From Pseudomonas xionganensis (GTDB lineage: Bacteria > Pseudomonadota > Gammaproteobacteria > Pseudomonadales > Pseudomonadaceae): DNA of 64,000 nt. Of this stretch, positions 7,491 through 14,877 are shown one piece after another (the stretch's first letter is position 1; each line of letters opens with the position of its first letter). Location: positions 1,852,710-1,916,709 of the forward strand of contig NZ_WKJZ01000001.1 in NCBI RefSeq assembly GCF_009763245.1, in the 5' to 3' direction. Under the pieces are notes generated by a model that did not search any database, was not told where the DNA came from, and saw only the letters and a program-made list of their open reading frames with translations. The position numbers and the translations under genes were made by a program.

Positions 7491-9382
7491 TCGGTCGCAC
7501 ACCCCTGGATAAACTGCAGCTGTGGGGCGTCACCCTAAACGGGGTTTACCAACCCGGCGTGTTCAGTAGCGACCCGCAATACGACTTTGCCTACCTCACG
7601 GTTGGCGCCCATAAGCTGCCGCTGGATGATGACTACAGCGTGTCGGGCTCTATCCCACCGTTCCCGCTCCAGGCCGAGCAGCTGCTCCAGCACGCCGTTG
7701 AGTTTGAGAACGTGCGCAAGGGCAGCCTGCTGGCCACCTACACGCACCTGATTCAAGTGCCCGATGCGCCGCCGCTGCCCTTCACCCCCGAAGAGCTCGA
7801 TGCCGAGCATCAGCAGGGCAAGGGCTGGCGCGATTACGCCGTGCTCAGCGGCTACCACCAAAGCTACGGCTGCGTGTGGCTGGACGGCTGGCCGCTGCCG
7901 GTGGCCCGTGGCGCCGTGTGGCATATCGGCCAGGTGTTCCACAACAGCATCATCACCGACCGCAACGCCCCCTTTACCGTAACGCTGCAGGTGCGGCCCT
8001 TCGCCGTATTCGAGCGCAACGGGCGGGCAGTGGACCCGGTGGAAATCACCGCCACCTGCGCCGATCTGCAGCAGCGGCACAGCACCGTGCCACAGTTTGA
8101 TGGCGTGGGCCCATTGAGTGATGAATTGGTGGTCACCCTGCACAGCATCAAGCCCGATGGCCGCCAGGCGTTGCTGGCCCTCTACGCCAGCACTGCTGGC
8201 GCCTCGCTGGCGGACTGCCCCGTGGGCTGGCTGCTGCTGGACATTACCGGCGACGAGCCCGGCAGCATGGCGGCCACCCTCACCGTGCACAAAAGCCGCG
8301 AGGCGACCCTGGGCGACTATACCGAGGTGCCCCTTGGGCCGGAGCTGGCCGGTGACGCCCTGGTAGTGTTTGCCACCACCACCTTTACCCAAACCGAGGT
8401 GGCCCCAGGCCGGTTTGATGTGACGTGCACCTTCTCAGGCCCCGCCGCGCCACCCACGCCGCCCATAACCAGTGTGCACGAACGTGAGTACAGCTCAGAG
8501 AACATCGGCCGCCTTATTAACCTGGCGTTCAGGCCAGACGGCAGCATTGCAGAGCTTACCTGCGACGTAACCTGGCAGGGCTATGTGACACAGAGCTGGA
8601 GCGACCTAACCGCAAGCGGCAGCATAGAGGGTGAATACCGGGTAGATGATGGAGGCAACATCTTTGGTGGTGGCATCGTCGATATAGGCGCTAACGTGAG
8701 TGGTGAGAGCCTGGTAACCGGCGAAATGAAGTTCAAGGCCGGCGGTGTGGTGGTGGACCACATCGAATACAGGTCGCTCATCACCCGCAACTCCCGGATT
8801 ACAACCGCGGATAGGTCAATACTCGGCGGCGGCTCAACCGACCCGAATGGCCCGCTGGGGCGCTACTTCAACCTACCGATATCGGTTAATGGTTCGGCCT
8901 TTAGCACCAACATCGTCACCGGTACAACGGAGTGGGAAACCACCCTCAAGGTAAACGGTGTAACGGTGGACTCAAACGTGCGCAGCGCCCCGGCCGTGCG
9001 CGGCCTTAACCCTCCACTGGGCACCACGCTCACTCGGCCACAGTCGGTTTCGTTTGCCGTGCGCGAGATTTACAACAAAAACAGCAGCGGCCTGGGCGTA
9101 AACGACCAGGCCTGGGCGGTTGATGCCCGCCCGCAAACCAACCACTCAGCCCATATCCGCTGGGGTAACTGCTCGGAAACGGGTGCAGTGCAGATCAACG
9201 ACACCGCTATTGCCTCAATCAGCATCGCAGACCGCCACCCCAACCCGACCCCAGCGCCCTCTATCTACCAGCTCCGCGACTTTGCAGCGCACTACGACCC
9301 CAAGGCCGAAGACCTGGTGCCGAGCGACGTGCGGCCATCACTCCCCGATAACCCGGTAGCCATGCGGCTTTACTACCTCTAA
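7487..9382 (+). CDS. Large phage tail-tip protein of unknown function
   Basis: 631 residues with a GTG start at 7487 overlapping the upstream stop. The sequence is beta-rich, without signal peptide, coiled coil or recognisable enzyme motif. Residues 1-200 have aromatic-rich strands (YGCVWLDGWPLPVARGAVWH); the C-terminal half (from about 320) is rich in G, S, T and N, like fibre or receptor-binding domains. Base composition drops somewhat from about 8480 onward, which suggests a different origin for the C-terminal part, a common mosaic pattern in tail genes. It precedes the collagen-like fibre gene. Tail-tip attachment protein is an inference from order. Confidence 0.55.
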   Translation: MIGRTPLDKLQLWGVTLNGVYQPGVFSSDPQYDFAYLTVGAHKLPLDDDYSVSGSIPPFPLQAEQLLQHAVEFENVRKGSLLATYTHLIQVPDAPPLPFTPEELDAEHQQGKGWRDYAVLSGYHQSYGCVWLDGWPLPVARGAVWHIGQVFHNSIITDRNAPFTVTLQVRPFAVFERNGRAVDPVEITATCADLQQRHSTVPQFDGVGPLSDELVVTLHSIKPDGRQALLALYASTAGASLADCPVGWLLLDITGDEPGSMAATLTVHKSREATLGDYTEVPLGPELAGDALVVFATTTFTQTEVAPGRFDVTCTFSGPAAPPTPPITSVHEREYSSENIGRLINLAFRPDGSIAELTCDVTWQGYVTQSWSDLTASGSIEGEYRVDDGGNIFGGGIVDIGANVSGESLVTGEMKFKAGGVVVDHIEYRSLITRNSRITTADRSILGGGSTDPNGPLGRYFNLPISVNGSAFSTNIVTGTTEWETTLKVNGVTVDSNVRSAPAVRGLNPPLGTTLTRPQSVSFAVREIYNKNSSGLGVNDQAWAVDARPQTNHSAHIRWGNCSETGAVQINDTAIASISIADRHPNPTPAPSIYQLRDFAAHYDPKAEDLVPSDVRPSLPDNPVAMRLYYL

Positions 9383-9392
9383 GGGTTTTGCC

Positions 9393-10727
9393 ATGACACA
9401 ACAGTTCCTCAACAACTGGAGCGCCACCCTGGCGCTACCAGCGGCTGCGGCCGCCCCCGAGTTAACCATCGAGCCCGCCAAAGCCGCCCTGCTGGGCACA
9501 CTCACCCCGGGCGACCACTACGCTGCCACCCTGGCCCGGGTAGTGGAGGGCGCCGAAACGGCCTGGGAAGTGGTGCACATCACCGCCATTACCGGCGGCG
9601 TGCTGACCGTAGAGCGCGGCCAAGAGGGCACCACCGCGCTCGACTGGGAAGCCGGGGAGGGCATCAGCTTGCGCGTGACCAAGGGTACGCTGGAGGATTT
9701 GCGCGGTGCGGTAGGGCCGCAAGGCCCAGAAGGTCCCACTGGCCCTGATGGCGCCAGCGCTTATGCCGTTGCAGTCGCTGGCGGCTTTGTGGGTGATGAG
9801 GCCGCCTGGCTCGCAAGCTTAGTGGGGCCTCAAGGCCCTCAAGGCCCGCAAGGCCCTGTAGGCCCAGACGGCGCAAGTGCTTATGCAGTGGCGGTGGCCG
9901 GCGGCTTTGTGGGTGATGAGGCTACCTGGCTCGCCAGCCTGGTCGGGCCGCAAGGCCCGCAAGGCGTGCAGGGTATCCAAGGCGACACCGGGGCCACAGG
10001 CCCTCAAGGCGACCCTGGTGCCGGCCTCAACATCCTCGGCACCTTGGCAAGCCAAGCCGAACTGCCTGCCACTGGTAACCCAGGCGAAGGGTATTTGATT
10101 GCAGGTGATCTCTGGGTTTGGTCTGGCACTGCTTGGGTTAATGCCGGCCAGATCCAGGGACCTGCAGGCCCTCAAGGCCCAGAGGGCCCCGCCGGCCAGC
10201 AGGGCGCACCGGGTGCAGACGGCGCTGACGGCGCAAGTGCTTATGCAGTGGCGGTGGCTGGCGGCTTTGTGGGTGATGAGGCCGCCTGGCTCGCCAGCCT
10301 GGTCGGCCCGCAAGGCCCCCAGGGTGTTCAGGGTATCCAAGGGGAAACAGGGCCAACCGGCCCGGAGGGCCCTCAGGGGCCACAAGGACCCGCAGCGCTG
10401 ATCGAGGGTCTGCCCTCGCGCACCATCACCGCCAGCGGCGCAGTCACCCCAGCCGATGCCGGCCACTGGCTGATCTGCGACAGCGCCACCCCCATCACCC
10501 TCACCATCGGCGCAGAGGCCACCGAGAGCTGGGCGATTGCCGGCATCCTGCCGATGTTTCATGTCCGGCAGATTGGAGCGGGCGCGGTAACGATTACCGG
10601 TGATGGATTCAGCGTGACGACACACTCAAGCGACACCAACGTAACAGATGGCCCAGTGTCTTCGGTCACAGCTGTGCGCGATGGTAATGACGACTGGAGC
10701 CTGATCGGCCGACTGGTGGCAGCATGA
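9393..10727 (+). CDS. Collagen-like phage tail fibre protein
   Basis: 444 residues. The N-terminal 105 residues form a head domain resembling fibre attachment domains (TPGDHYAATLARVVEGAETA). They are followed by G-x-y triplet tracts interrupted by three copies of a 33-residue module with the core DGASAYAVAVAGGFVGDEA and WLASLV, found in many phage fibres. The C-terminal 110 residues form a beta domain. The triplets should form a trimeric collagen-like stalk, with the module acting as a knob or hinge. It is followed, with a four-base overlap, by another fibre-like gene. Repeats make this gene prone to expansion or loss of units. Confidence 0.85.
   Translation: MTQQFLNNWSATLALPAAAAAPELTIEPAKAALLGTLTPGDHYAATLARVVEGAETAWEVVHITAITGGVLTVERGQEGTTALDWEAGEGISLRVTKGTLEDLRGAVGPQGPEGPTGPDGASAYAVAVAGGFVGDEAAWLASLVGPQGPQGPQGPVGPDGASAYAVAVAGGFVGDEATWLASLVGPQGPQGVQGIQGDTGATGPQGDPGAGLNILGTLASQAELPATGNPGEGYLIAGDLWVWSGTAWVNAGQIQGPAGPQGPEGPAGQQGAPGADGADGASAYAVAVAGGFVGDEAAWLASLVGPQGPQGVQGIQGETGPTGPEGPQGPQGPAALIEGLPSRTITASGAVTPADAGHWLICDSATPITLTIGAEATESWAIAGILPMFHVRQIGAGAVTITGDGFSVTTHSSDTNVTDGPVSSVTAVRDGNDDWSLIGRLVAA
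9747..10325 (+). repeat. Three near-identical 99-bp coding repeats in the fibre gene
   Basis: Units at 9747-9845, 9867-9965 and 10227-10325 each encode the same 33-residue module, with only scattered codon changes and one residue change (EAAWL versus EATWL). They are separated by collagen-like triplets. Copies 2 and 3 are closer to each other at the start (GACGGCGCAAGTGC), consistent with recent duplication or gene conversion. Confidence 0.85.
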
Positions 10728-11392
10728 TGATCCCAGGTATTTTGGCCCAGCGGCGGCATGGGGGTGGGGCGCCAGCGGCTTTTCCAGTTATCCGCAACGC
10801 CCAGGCCGTAGCCTCAACCGGTGCAGATGAAACGCTCACGCTTAACTATTCTGCTAGCGCGGGCGACCTGGTTATTGTCGTTTTTGGGCAGCGCGCATCC
10901 GCCTCTTTCCCGCCATCCCTTGATGACACCGGATGGGATTTACTTATAGGTAATGGCAACGCAAATGCGCCCAGCTTTGTCTTTACGAAAGTGGTCGCCG
11001 GTGGCGGCACGCTGACAATTACCCCTGGGCTTCCGCCGCAGTATTGTGCAGCAGTAGTAATCGTCATAGAGGCCGGCACCCACCAGGGGGCGGTAGAAAA
11101 TGCTACATCTACTGGTAGCGGTTCGCCTAACCCGACGCCTTTGACCCCATCCTGGGGTGCGGCCAAAACACTGTGGATCGCCACTTACATTCAGGCATAT
11201 GGCTCAACGGTTAGTAGTTATCCGCTGCCAAACAACCAGCTCCATGCCAGAAGCGGAACAACCAGCTCAAACATCTCAACGGCCATGTGCGCTGATAGCC
11301 AAGAAGTGGAGACGCTGGACCCCGCTACTTTTTCTGTTTCAAACACGGCGGGGTATACCGGCCGCACCCTGGCTGTTAGACCTGCCGCCTAA
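10724..11392 (+). CDS. Phage fibre-associated protein of unknown function
   Basis: 222 residues, starting at overlapping ATGs at 10724 or 10727 inside the fibre stop (ATGATGA). The sequence is beta-rich and small-residue-rich (SASAGDLVIVVFGQRASASF), with a C-terminus GYTGRTLAVRPAA; it looks like an Ig-like or jelly-roll surface domain. Tight coupling to the collagen-like fibre gene suggests a fibre tip or chaperone. A terminator follows within eight bases of the stop. Not recognised at family level. Confidence 0.55.
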   Translation: MMIPGILAQRRHGGGAPAAFPVIRNAQAVASTGADETLTLNYSASAGDLVIVVFGQRASASFPPSLDDTGWDLLIGNGNANAPSFVFTKVVAGGGTLTITPGLPPQYCAAVVIVIEAGTHQGAVENATSTGSGSPNPTPLTPSWGAAKTLWIATYIQAYGSTVSSYPLPNNQLHARSGTTSSNISTAMCADSQEVETLDPATFSVSNTAGYTGRTLAVRPAA

Positions 11393-11399
11393 GCCATGC

Positions 11400-11421
11400 G
11401 CCCGCCCTTCGCGGGCTTTTT
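11400..11421 (+). terminator. Terminator ending the tail fibre operon
   Basis: GCCCGC and GCGGGC arms with a CCTTC loop followed by TTTTT. It lies directly after the fibre-associated gene and before the lysis genes. Confidence 0.75.
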
Positions 11422-11438
11422 CCTATCTGGAGCACCCC

Positions 11439-11972
11439 ATGACCCTGACCGAAATACGGGCCCAGGCCATAGCGCCTGCGCTCGCGCTATTGCCTGGGCG
11501 CATGTCTGAGCATCGCCCGGCTGTTGAGGTGCTGCTGCTCACCACCCACCTGCAGGAGGCGCCCAACCGCGAGCAGTGCCAGCTGCCAGTGCGCCCCGGC
11601 AAGTGCGGCCCGGCCCGGGGCATCTTCCAGTTTGAGCGCGGCGGCGGTGTGGCCGGCGTGCTGCGCCACCCGGCCAGTCGGCCGCATGTGTTCACCGTAT
11701 GCGCCAAGCTGGGCGTGGTGCCCACGCTCGATGGCATTTTCGACGCGTTGCCCAGCCAATGCGATGTGCTCGATGCCGCCCTGGCCCGCCTGCTGTACTG
11801 GACAGACCGCAACCCGCTGCCCGCCCTTGGCGACGTGGAAGGCGCCTGGCAGTACTACCTGCACAACTGGCGCCCAGGTGCCTGGGAGCGCGGCACCCCC
11901 GCCCAACGACAGGCCCTGCGCCGCAAGTGGGGCCTCAACTACGCCAAGGCCATGGATGAGGTGCGCGCATGA
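11439..11972 (+). CDS. Lysozyme-like phage protein, candidate endolysin
   Basis: 177 residues from the ATG at 11439 (ribosome site CTGGAG); a longer upstream frame runs through the terminator and is rejected. The pattern LLTTHLQEAPNREQC followed by GPARGIFQFERGGGV and VLRHPA resembles phage proteins with a lysozyme-like fold in which an early Glu (in LQE) and a GxxQFE segment line the active site. It is the first gene of the lysis block, overlapping Rz by four bases (ATGA). There is no signal peptide, so a holin would be needed; no holin gene is visible. Catalysis is inferred and not certain; an alternative is a virion-associated structural protein. Confidence 0.5.
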   Translation: MTLTEIRAQAIAPALALLPGRMSEHRPAVEVLLLTTHLQEAPNREQCQLPVRPGKCGPARGIFQFERGGGVAGVLRHPASRPHVFTVCAKLGVVPTLDGIFDALPSQCDVLDAALARLLYWTDRNPLPALGDVEGAWQYYLHNWRPGAWERGTPAQRQALRRKWGLNYAKAMDEVRA

Positions 11973-12502
11973 TTCCCGCTCAATACCGCGCCGCGGCCCT
12001 GGCCCTGCTGGCTATCTCGGCTCTGGCGCTCGCCGGGTGGGCAGGGTGGCAGGCCAACGGATGGCGCCTGGGCAAACAGCTGGCCCAGGCCGAGGCAGCC
12101 CACCAGCACACCCTCGGCGAGATCGCCCGCGCCGCCGCCAGCCAGTTGCAAACCCAGCAAACCCAGCGCCTGGCCCTGGAGCAGCGCCTGGCCGAACTCG
12201 ACACCACCCATCAACAGGAGATCACCCATGCCCAGGCCGCTGCTGACCAGTTGTCTGCTGACCTTGCTGCTGCTCGCAGCCGGTTGTCAGTCCGCGTCAA
12301 CCCTGCAACCTGTGCCAGTAGCCTGCCTGCCGCCCCCTCAGCCGCCGGCGTGGATGATGCAGCCGGAGCCCGAGCAGACCTACACCCAGCAACTGCAGCA
12401 GGTGTTATCCGAGTAACCGCCCGCGCCGATCAGTGCCGTGCGCGGTTGACGGCGTTGCAGGCGTGGGTGCGTGAAGTTGCAAACCCTCCCGATGGTCTAT
12501 AG
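11969..12502 (+). CDS. Rz-like inner-membrane spanin
   Basis: 177 residues with an N-terminal membrane anchor (ALALLAISALALAGWAGWQA, about residues 10-29) and a long periplasmic coiled coil (QLAQAEAAHQHTLGEIARAA onward), the hallmark of i-spanins that link inner and outer membranes during host lysis. The start overlaps the stop of the lysozyme-like gene. The outer-membrane partner Rz1 is coded inside this gene in the +1 frame (12228-12416). The C-terminal part after about residue 110 is proline/alanine-rich because it must share its DNA with Rz1. Confidence 0.85.
   Translation: MIPAQYRAAALALLAISALALAGWAGWQANGWRLGKQLAQAEAAHQHTLGEIARAAASQLQTQQTQRLALEQRLAELDTTHQQEITHAQAAADQLSADLAAARSRLSVRVNPATCASSLPAAPSAAGVDDAAGARADLHPATAAGVIRVTARADQCRARLTALQAWVREVANPPDGL
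12228..12416 (+). CDS. Rz1-like outer-membrane spanin lipoprotein nested in Rz
   Basis: 62 residues lying entirely within the Rz gene in the +1 frame. It has a type II signal peptide with lipobox LLAAGC (Cys at residue 19), a proline-rich middle (CLPPPQPPAW) and a short C-terminus, exactly the layout of lambda-type Rz1. The mature lipoprotein would sit in the outer membrane and bind the Rz coiled coil. Its ribosome site is the CAGGAG 6-8 bases upstream, within the Rz frame. Confidence 0.85.
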   Translation: MPRPLLTSCLLTLLLLAAGCQSASTLQPVPVACLPPPQPPAWMMQPEPEQTYTQQLQQVLSE

Positions 12503-12538
12503 TTGCCCAGCAACTAACTGACCAAGGACGGTACCCCA

Positions 12539-12748
12539 ATGGGACACCTCATCATATCGCGCCGCCCCGGCGAATCCTTCTTCCTGCGCCTTGCCGGTGA
12601 CGGCAACCCCGAACGCTTATTGCAGAGCCTGACCGGTGACGGCATCGAGGTTCATGTTGTCGGCCTGCTTGGGCGGCAGGTTCGTATCTCATTCGATGCG
12701 CCGCGTGATTTGAACATCGTGCGGAGTGAGCTGATCGAGCAGCCTTAA
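12539..12748 (+). CDS. CsrA/RsmA-like RNA-binding regulator carried by the prophage
   Basis: 69 residues. It aligns by eye to CsrA: MGHLIISRRPGESFFL matches the N-terminal LILTRRVGE beta strand; GDGIEVHVVGLLGRQVRI matches the VTVLGVKGNQVRIG core; FDAPRDLNIVRSELI matches NAPKEVxVHREEI. The key arginine of the N-terminal strand (SRR) and of the C-terminal VR-E segment are kept. A nine-residue insertion (DGNPERLLQ) between the first two strands is unusual. It is the last phage gene before the attachment site. The leader has an AAGGA overlapping the ribosome site, itself a CsrA-type ANGGA motif, so autorepression is possible. Confidence 0.8.
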   Translation: MGHLIISRRPGESFFLRLAGDGNPERLLQSLTGDGIEVHVVGLLGRQVRISFDAPRDLNIVRSELIEQP

Positions 12749-12772
12749 AAGCTGACCAATGCGCCAGGATCG

Positions 12773-12790
12773 TGGGACAATTCTGGGACA
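12773..12790 (+). repeat. Two direct TGGGACA repeats near the prophage end
   Basis: TGGGACA occurs at 12773-12779 and 12784-12790, 11 bp apart, i.e. on one face of the helix, about 105 bp inside the tRNA fragment. Short direct repeats at this distance from a tRNA core are typical of arm-type integrase sites. This is inference; the integrase is not in the window. Confidence 0.4.
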
Positions 12791-12894
12791 GTGAGTGCCC
12801 CCAATGATGCTGAATGCTGCTATGGGGTGCTATAGTCAAAGCATTGATTTTATTGGATTTTAATGTTTTGCCAGTTGTCGGAAAAGAGCGGCAA

Positions 12895-12957
12895 GCGGAT
12901 TCGAAATCCGTTGTATCCGCGAGGGTACCTAGGGTTCAAATCCCTATCTTCCCGCCA
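12895..12957 (+). other. 3' fragment of tRNA-Ser(CGA): probable prophage attachment site
   Basis: The stretch contains an anticodon arm with loop TTCGAAA (anticodon CGA), a long variable arm (GTATCCGCGAGGGTAC), a T arm with TTCAAAT loop, the 3' acceptor strand and an encoded CCA ending at 12957. No D arm or 5' acceptor strand precedes it; the upstream sequence is unrelated. It is therefore a duplicated 3' end, as left by phages that integrate in tRNA genes. The complete tRNA-Ser gene should lie at the other end of the prophage, left of this window. Confidence 0.8.
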
Positions 12958-12965
12958 TATTAAAA

Positions 12966-12996
12966 AGCCCCGTAATTCAATGGGTTACGGGGCTTA
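12966..12996 (+). terminator. Hairpin terminator downstream of the tRNA-Ser fragment
   Basis: Perfect 11-bp arms AAGCCCCGTAA and TTACGGGGCTT around a nine-base loop. It is probably the original tRNA-Ser terminator that remained with the chromosomal side after integration. Confidence 0.7.
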
Positions 12997-13109
12997 TGCT
13001 GTCTGCGGCATGCAAGGTGTCGAAGAAGTGTCGAAAGTCCGTTCTAGGTGTGGACAGACGATGGCAAAGTGCTAATGATTAGCGCAATTTAAAGCCAAGG
13101 ATGAGTCGT

Positions 13110-13400
13110 ATGAAGAACCTGAAACACCTGTTCTTAACCCTTCCTCTGATCGCTACCCTCGGTGGGTGCATGACTATCAGCGGAGTGGTGCGAGACAAGC
13201 CGACAGGTAATCCCATATCGTCAGCTTCAGTGACCATTAACAATGTCAGCGCTACTACGAATGCTATGGGGGCCTATAGCGTGACAGGCCCGTTCATTCC
13301 CCAGCATGTGATTTTTGTTAATGCACCTGGCTACAACATCTACACCAAGAGCGTAGGTCGAGATCAGATCCACGATATCGAGCTGACCCCCCGCCAGTAG
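13110..13400 (+). CDS. Small outer-membrane-type lipoprotein with carboxypeptidase-regulatory-like fold
   Basis: 96 residues from the ATG at 13110, chosen over ATG 13101 because the AAGGA ribosome site then has an eight-base spacing. The type II signal MKNLKHLFLTLPLIATLGGC has its lipid-modified Cys at residue 20. The mature part (GVVRDKPTGNPISSASVTIN, VSATTNAMGAYSVTG) has the pattern of CarboxypepD_reg-like or TonB-plug-associated beta-sandwich domains. It is the first chromosomal gene beyond the attachment site, single, and followed by a strong terminator. Function unknown; an envelope role is inferred. Confidence 0.65.
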   Translation: MKNLKHLFLTLPLIATLGGCMTISGVVRDKPTGNPISSASVTINNVSATTNAMGAYSVTGPFIPQHVIFVNAPGYNIYTKSVGRDQIHDIELTPRQ

Positions 13401-13480
13401 TTGTCTGATGGGCGTGCCAGCTATTCAGGTTGGAACGCCTCAAGCGCACGCGTCCTGAAAGTATTTTCCAGTCATATAGA

Positions 13481-13518
13481 AAAACCCCAGAAGCCTTGGC
13501 TTCTGGGGTTTTTGTTTT
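13481..13518 (+). terminator. Strong bidirectional rho-independent terminator
   Basis: Perfect 15-bp arms AAAACCCCAGAAGCC and GGCTTCTGGGGTTTT separated by TT, followed by TGTTTTT. It follows the lipoprotein gene and insulates pcaR. Confidence 0.85.
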
Positions 13519-13600
13519 TCAGGCCGGCAAGATCGGTAAGGGATTGCCTGCAGGTGGACTTGATGAGCTAAGGTCGGGCAAGTGCACAAATCGCCCATCT

Positions 13601-13615
13601 GTTCGATAATCGGCC
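13601..13615 (+). promoter_or_regulatory. PcaR-type operator upstream of pcaR
   Basis: GTTCGATAATCGGCC differs at only two places from the 15-bp PcaR operator described in P. putida (GTTCGATAATCGCAC). It lies 23 bp before the pcaR ATG, consistent with autoregulation. Confidence 0.7.
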
Positions 13616-13637
13616 TATCTCTGCCAGGGCCGCCTCC

Positions 13638-14474
13638 ATGACCGATACCCCTCAGCGCTTTTCCTCTCTGCCGCCTGCGCCGGTGGCGTCACCTGCCGAG
13701 CGGATTGACGGTTTTGCCGGGGATCCCAATTTTATGAGCTCCCTGGCCCGGGGGCTGGCGGTGATTCAGGCGTTCAAGGAGCGCAAGCGGCACCTGACCA
13801 TCGCCCAGGTCAGCCACCGCACCGGGATTCCCCGGGCGGCGGTGCGTCGCTGCCTCTATACCCTGATGCAGCTGGGCTATGCCCGCTGCGAGGGCACCAC
13901 CTACAGCCTGCTGCCCAAGGTGCTGACCCTGGGCCATGCCTATCTGTCGTCGACGCCCATGGCAGTGACTGCCCAGCCGATTCTCGATTGCCTTAGCGAG
14001 CAGCTGCACGAGGCTTGCAACCTGGCCACCCTGGAAGGCAGCGAGGTGCTCTATATCTGCCGCTCGGCGGTGCCGCAGCGCCTGATTTCGGTGGATCTGA
14101 GCGTGGGCAGCCGGCTGCCGGCCTACTGCACTTCCATGGGCCGGGTGTTGCTGGCGGCGCTGGATGACGAGAGCCTGGCCGAGTACCTGCAGGGCGCCGA
14201 GTTGCAGGCCAAGACCAGCCGCACCCTGCACACGCCCGAGGCGCTCTGGGAGTGCCTGCAGCAGGTGCGGGCCCAGGGCTGGTGCCTGGTCGATCAGGAA
14301 CTGGAGCCGGGCCTGCGCTCCCTGGCAGTACCGGTGCGCGATGCCTCGGGGCAGGTGTTGGCGGCGCTGAATGTCAGCAGCCATGCGGCGCGCAGCAGTT
14401 GTGCGGAACTGCAGAAGCGTTTTCTGCCGCAGCTGTTGGCGGCCAGTCAGGAATTGGGTCAGCAGATTGGTTGA
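13638..14474 (+). CDS. pcaR: PcaR, IclR-family regulator of beta-ketoadipate genes
   Basis: 278 residues. The N-terminal winged helix (about 40-105: LTIAQVSHRTGIPRAAVRRC) follows FMSSLARGLAVIQAFKERKR, nearly identical to P. putida PcaR, and the IclR effector domain follows (GSRLPAYCTSMGRVLLAAL; WCLVDQELEPGLRSLAVPV). In Pseudomonas PcaR binds beta-ketoadipate and activates pcaIJ, pcaF and pcaD-type genes, repressing itself. A matching operator lies just upstream, another pair precedes pcaI in this window, and one lies between this gene and benR. The ATG at 13638 fits homologues that have a 30-40 residue tail before the helix-turn-helix. Confidence 0.93.
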   Translation: MTDTPQRFSSLPPAPVASPAERIDGFAGDPNFMSSLARGLAVIQAFKERKRHLTIAQVSHRTGIPRAAVRRCLYTLMQLGYARCEGTTYSLLPKVLTLGHAYLSSTPMAVTAQPILDCLSEQLHEACNLATLEGSEVLYICRSAVPQRLISVDLSVGSRLPAYCTSMGRVLLAALDDESLAEYLQGAELQAKTSRTLHTPEALWECLQQVRAQGWCLVDQELEPGLRSLAVPVRDASGQVLAALNVSSHAARSSCAELQKRFLPQLLAASQELGQQIG

Positions 14475-14476
14475 CA

Positions 14477-14667
14477 GGCTGTTGAAAAACTACCTGCGTT
14501 GCCATTGCTGCGTTAAAAACAGGCTCACAGCCGAAGGCTGAACGTGCTTTAGCACGGCCCCGAAGGGGTGAGCGAAGCGAACAAATGCTCATTTACAGCA
14601 CGTAAACTCCACTTTTTCGCCTGTTTTTGCCTTGCACTGGCTGCCTCGCTTACGTTTTTCAACGGCC
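14477..14667 (+). repeat. Large imperfect palindromic element, copy A (with 57-nt insert)
   Basis: Ends GGCTGTTGAAAAAC and GTTTTTCAACGGCC are inverted repeats; inner arms TTAAAAACAGGC and GCCTGTTTTTG also pair; the tip holds TTTAC...GTAAA. Relative to copies at 44036, 54933 and 63623 this copy has an extra segment of about 57 nt made of mini hairpins (CAGCCGAAGGCTG; CGTGCTTTAGCACG; CCCCGAAGGGG). Lies between pcaR and benR. Confidence 0.8.
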
Positions 14668-14676
14668 TTCTAAAGC

Positions 14677-14691
14677 GTTCGATTATCGGAT
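14677..14691 (+). promoter_or_regulatory. PcaR-type operator upstream of benR
   Basis: GTTCGATTATCGGAT matches the PcaR operator core GTTCGATNATCG and is close to the distal copy before pcaI. It sits directly after repeat copy A and about 185 bp before the benR start. If functional it would link benR expression to PcaR and beta-ketoadipate. Confidence 0.55.
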
Positions 14692-14877
14692 GGTCGTAAG
14701 GGCAGGGCGACTGACATGGCGCATAATGCCCGGCAGCCGTCTCGACCCCGTCGCCTGCGGGTGACCACTGATCGTCTGCTGGCCCGGGTTGTCGTCAACT
14801 GGTGTATTAGTTGGCGATAGCCAAGTGCCGCACTGTGGTCGATTGTCGCGGCCTATAACGATAAGAGTGCCTGCGTG

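Noticed and set aside
9747..10325. Direct repeats considered as a CRISPR or minisatellite
   Set aside because: They are in frame, encode a known fibre module and vary by synonymous changes.
11157..11438. Long N-terminal extension of the lysozyme-like protein
   Set aside because: It would read across a terminator and overlap the previous gene in another frame; the ATG at 11439 has a good ribosome site.
12895..12957. Functional tRNA-Ser gene
   Set aside because: No 5' acceptor strand or D arm precedes the anticodon arm; only a 3' fragment is present.
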